Shown one piece after another: positions 61,952-64,000 of a stretch of 64,000 bases of DNA (the first letter of the stretch is position 1; the number at the start of each line of letters is the position of its first letter). The notes under the pieces were generated by a model. That model saw nothing but the letters and a program-made list of their open reading frames with translations. It was not told the DNA's origin and made no database searches. This stretch comes from Nocardia pseudovaccinii NBRC 100343 (GTDB lineage Bacteria > Actinomycetota > Actinomycetes > Mycobacteriales > Mycobacteriaceae): assembly GCF_001613225.1 (NCBI RefSeq), contig NZ_BDBY01000293.1, positions 1 to 64,000 on the forward strand, written 5' to 3'. The position numbers and the translations under genes were made by a program.

Positions 61952-63145
61952 TTAGCTTGCATCTGCGCGCACCTGCTCAACTGTGCTCGCGATGCGCCGC
62001 CGCTGCCCCATCGCGGCAACACCTACCGCAGCCGTGGTGAAGACGGCACTGCACCACAATGCCGTGGTGGGGTGATCGGTGCGATCGACGAGCAGACCGC
62101 CAGTGACAGGGCCGAGGACAGCACCGATGTTGAAAACGGTGGTCGCCAACGCGCCGGCGATGCGCGGAGCAACCGGTGCGGCGGTCTGCACGATCGTCGC
62201 GATCAGCGTCGAACCGACACCGAACGCGACCGCACCCGCCACCACCGACATGACCATCACCCCGATCAACGCATGCGCGGCCACAACCGCCAGCAGCCAG
62301 ACTCCGACGAGCACGACCGTTCCGGCGACGATGATCCGCCGCTGATGACCGTCGCTGTAACGACCGGTGACCATCACTCCGAGAAACGAGCCCACGCCGA
62401 ACAAGGCCAGCACCACTGGAACCCACGGGCTACCCCCAGCGATGCCGGTCGTGATGGCGCCCAGATAGGTGAATCCAGCGAAAGTCGCGGCGTTGACCAG
62501 GACCCCGGCAACGACGGCGATCAGGACCGGCCGCTGCCGCAGCACCGACCACTCGTACCGGATCGATGGTGCTTGCCCGTCCGGCATATCACCCTCTCGC
62601 ACGTCACGACCGAGCATCACCCAGACCGGCACAAGCGCTGCCGCGCTCAGGACGGCGATGGCCCAGAACGCCGAACGCCAACCCCAGACCTGCCCCAGCA
62701 ACGTGCCCGCGGGAACCCCGGCAATGCAGGCCACCGTTACCCCGGACACCACCACCGCGCTCGCGCGCCCGATCAGCGCCGGACCGACCAACCTAGGCAA
62801 CGTAGCCAGCACGACCGCCAAGAACCCGGCATTGGCGACCGCCGCGACCACGCGAGTCACCAGCAGCACCGCGAACTCGGATGTGGCAGCACCGACAACA
62901 TGAGCGGCACAGAACAACCCCAGAAACGCTGTTACCGAATACCTGACGGGCAACCGGCCCGACGCGATCGCCATCACCGGCGCCCCCACCACCATGCCAG
63001 CAGCGAACAGCGAGGTCAGCAGGCCAGCGGCACCCAGCGAGACCCCGGCATCGGCCGCGATCCGCTCCAGCAGTCCCGACATCATGAACTCGGACGTGCC
63101 CTGTGCGAAAACCGCAACAGCCAGCACAAATACCACAATGGGCAT
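61952..63145 (-). CDS. Cmx-type MFS efflux transporter
   Basis: A 397-residue, 12-helix major facilitator protein. The N-terminus MPIVVFVLAVAVFAQGTSEF and GLLTSLFAAGMVVGAPVMA match the Cmx/CmlV/CmrA chloramphenicol efflux group and related sugar-efflux-type antiporters of actinomycetes. It exports drugs in exchange for protons; the substrate cannot be fixed from sequence. It is encoded alone, convergent to the APH gene, with a 168-base gap between them lacking a clear terminator. A Ser/Arg-rich short tail follows helix 12. Confidence 0.8.
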   Translation of the reverse strand: MPIVVFVLAVAVFAQGTSEFMMSGLLERIAADAGVSLGAAGLLTSLFAAGMVVGAPVMAIASGRLPVRYSVTAFLGLFCAAHVVGAATSEFAVLLVTRVVAAVANAGFLAVVLATLPRLVGPALIGRASAVVVSGVTVACIAGVPAGTLLGQVWGWRSAFWAIAVLSAAALVPVWVMLGRDVREGDMPDGQAPSIRYEWSVLRQRPVLIAVVAGVLVNAATFAGFTYLGAITTGIAGGSPWVPVVLALFGVGSFLGVMVTGRYSDGHQRRIIVAGTVVLVGVWLLAVVAAHALIGVMVMSVVAGAVAFGVGSTLIATIVQTAAPVAPRIAGALATTVFNIGAVLGPVTGGLLVDRTDHPTTALWCSAVFTTAAVGVAAMGQRRRIASTVEQVRADAS

Positions 63146-63657
63146 AGGAAAGAACTCCCCGGATACAGGGCGCCACGGTCATATCCACGGCACCCGAGAT
63201 AGGTTGCAGAATCGGGCGAACTATCACCCGAGAGCAGGAGATCGACATCATCCGGCGCTGCGAGATACCCGAACCACACCGGTCGCTGAACGACCGGTGG
63301 CGGGAACCACACTCACAACGCCGCCCGGCCACAGGCCGAGCGGCTACCGTCTGGACGCCTCCGGAGAACTCACCCCGACACCCTAACAACCCACCCGCAT
63401 CAAACCGAAGCAACGACTACAACGTCATCACCCGCAACACCTAGATCGGGCTTCGGCTCTTGCCCGGGGCTTCGCTGTGCCTCGCGCGGCTGCGGCAAGG
63501 ACCGTACGGCACTCCGTATTTACTCCTGATTTTCAGCCGAATCCACCCGAAACCGGTGCGGCGCAGCATGATTCAAGAGAAGATAGCCATGAGCTATTCA
63601 TGCTGGTAGAAGTAGGTAAGCGAAGATGATCGCAGAGTGCCGAATCCCGTTGTGCCA

Positions 63658-63690
63658 GAAGCAGAAGTTCTACCATTGAACTACATCGGC
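63658..63690 (-). tRNA. 5' half of a tRNA-Gly-like sequence (fragment)
   Basis: On the minus strand the bases GCCGATGTA, the D-arm GTTCAATGGTAGAAC and TTCTGCTTC match the first 33 or so bases of actinobacterial tRNA-Gly. After this, the anticodon region and everything 3' diverge: no paired anticodon stem or T-arm can be formed. It is therefore a fragment, perhaps left by integration or excision at the anticodon loop. Confidence 0.4.
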
Positions 63691-63969
63691 AGACCCCGAA
63701 GGGTACGTCCGAGACTGTAGCAGAATCGTCCGGCGGCCGGTAAAAGTCCAGGTAGATGTCGCTGACCTGGTCTGATGCGGACAGGCAGTGGCGGCCACCG
63801 GATCGTGGTCGGCGCCGACACCTCGCCCGCGATCCGCAGCGCGGCGAACTCACCGCGCGTTCGGCATCGATGTGCTGAAATATCTCTGCGACACCAATTC
63901 ACTAATTTCGATAAAAGCGAGGATCGCAATGCATCTGTCCGGTGTTAACAGGAGAATTGAATTTATATA

Positions 63970-63993
63970 GAATTGCATCTTGTATTGCAATTC
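63970..63993. repeat. Inverted repeat, operator-like
   Basis: GAATTGCA and TGCAATTC are separated by 8 bases in A+T-rich DNA at the window edge. The geometry suits a dimeric regulator's operator, possibly for a gene beyond 64000. Confidence 0.35.
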
Positions 63994-64000
63994 GGTCGGT

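Larger units (their letters stand above)
63146..64000. other. Gene-poor window end with lower G+C at the edge
   Basis: 855 bases without a convincing protein gene; open frames here lack ribosome-binding sites. It holds a tRNA-Gly-like half (63658-63690), and from about 63860 the sequence becomes clearly A+T-richer, ending in an inverted repeat at 63970-63993. The window ends before the next gene. Confidence 0.4.

Noticed and set aside
62072..63202. 376-codon plus-strand open frame
   Set aside because: Antisense to the MFS transporter gene; the composition is Arg/His/Asp-rich as expected of a shadow frame.
1..64000. CRISPR arrays, rRNA genes and insertion sequences
   Set aside because: No regularly spaced direct repeats, no rRNA-like sequence and no transposase gene with terminal inverted repeats were seen on either strand.

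Overview
The window looks like chromosomal DNA of a Nocardia-like, mycolic-acid-type actinomycete. It is G+C rich, starts many genes with GTG, and carries ESX/type VII secretion accessory genes, tandem DUF4254 genes and an actinobacterial XRE/DUF397 regulator pair. The genus is inferred from gene content only.

Layout. (1) 1-9.5 kb: an ESX-associated cluster with an EspC-like protein, a large WxG/TPR-region protein, two lipoproteins, a WXG100-like protein, a PPE-like protein, an EspG-like chaperone, a membrane beta-propeller protein, and a decayed second copy of the WXG100-like gene. (2) 9.6-12.6 kb: an eight-gene, minus-strand, translationally coupled operon with three DUF4254 proteins, divergent from an XRE/DUF5753 plus DUF397 pair (12.75-14 kb). 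(3) 14.3-19 kb: small, mostly minus-strand accessory genes (Cys-rich proteins, an HD-domain protein, two related zinc-ribbon proteins, DUF2786), separated by strong hairpins. (4) 19.26-19.59 kb: 327 bp with no CpG dinucleotide, compositionally foreign to everything around it. (5) 19.6-45.2 kb: a siphovirus-type late region in canonical order: PP-loop protein, terminase subunits, portal, scaffold, P22-type capsid, connectors, tail tube, frameshifted tail chaperones, tape measure with a lytic transglycosylase domain, tail proteins, GH25 endolysin and minor tail proteins. I see no integrase, phage repressor or replication gene, so this is a partial prophage or its early half lies outside the window. 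(6) 45.3-57.6 kb: a defence-rich block with a type III restriction-modification system, a GmrSD-type DUF262/DUF1524 nuclease, a TcmP/DUF5131 pair and three unknown genes. (7) 58.2-63.1 kb: a STAND NTPase with a TPR-like tail, an APH-fold kinase and a Cmx-type efflux pump, then a gene-poor end with a tRNA-Gly-like half.

The most interesting part is the prophage late operon, which is interrupted three times by non-structural cassettes. The first (27.4-29.8 kb) is a GTPase with two overlapping small membrane proteins, bounded by a decayed partial copy of the preceding head gene. The second (30.5-32.1 kb, opposite strand) has an RNase III homologue whose metal-binding catalytic residues are replaced, a preceding gene with an apparent frameshift, and a membrane reading frame continuing after the RNase III stop codon. 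The third (40.6-42.1 kb, opposite strand) has a PD-(D/E)xK nuclease-like protein. Together with the downstream defence block this suggests a prophage-borne collection of phage-conflict genes. The GTPase/membrane cassette and the pseudo-RNase III cassette are the best candidates for undescribed systems.
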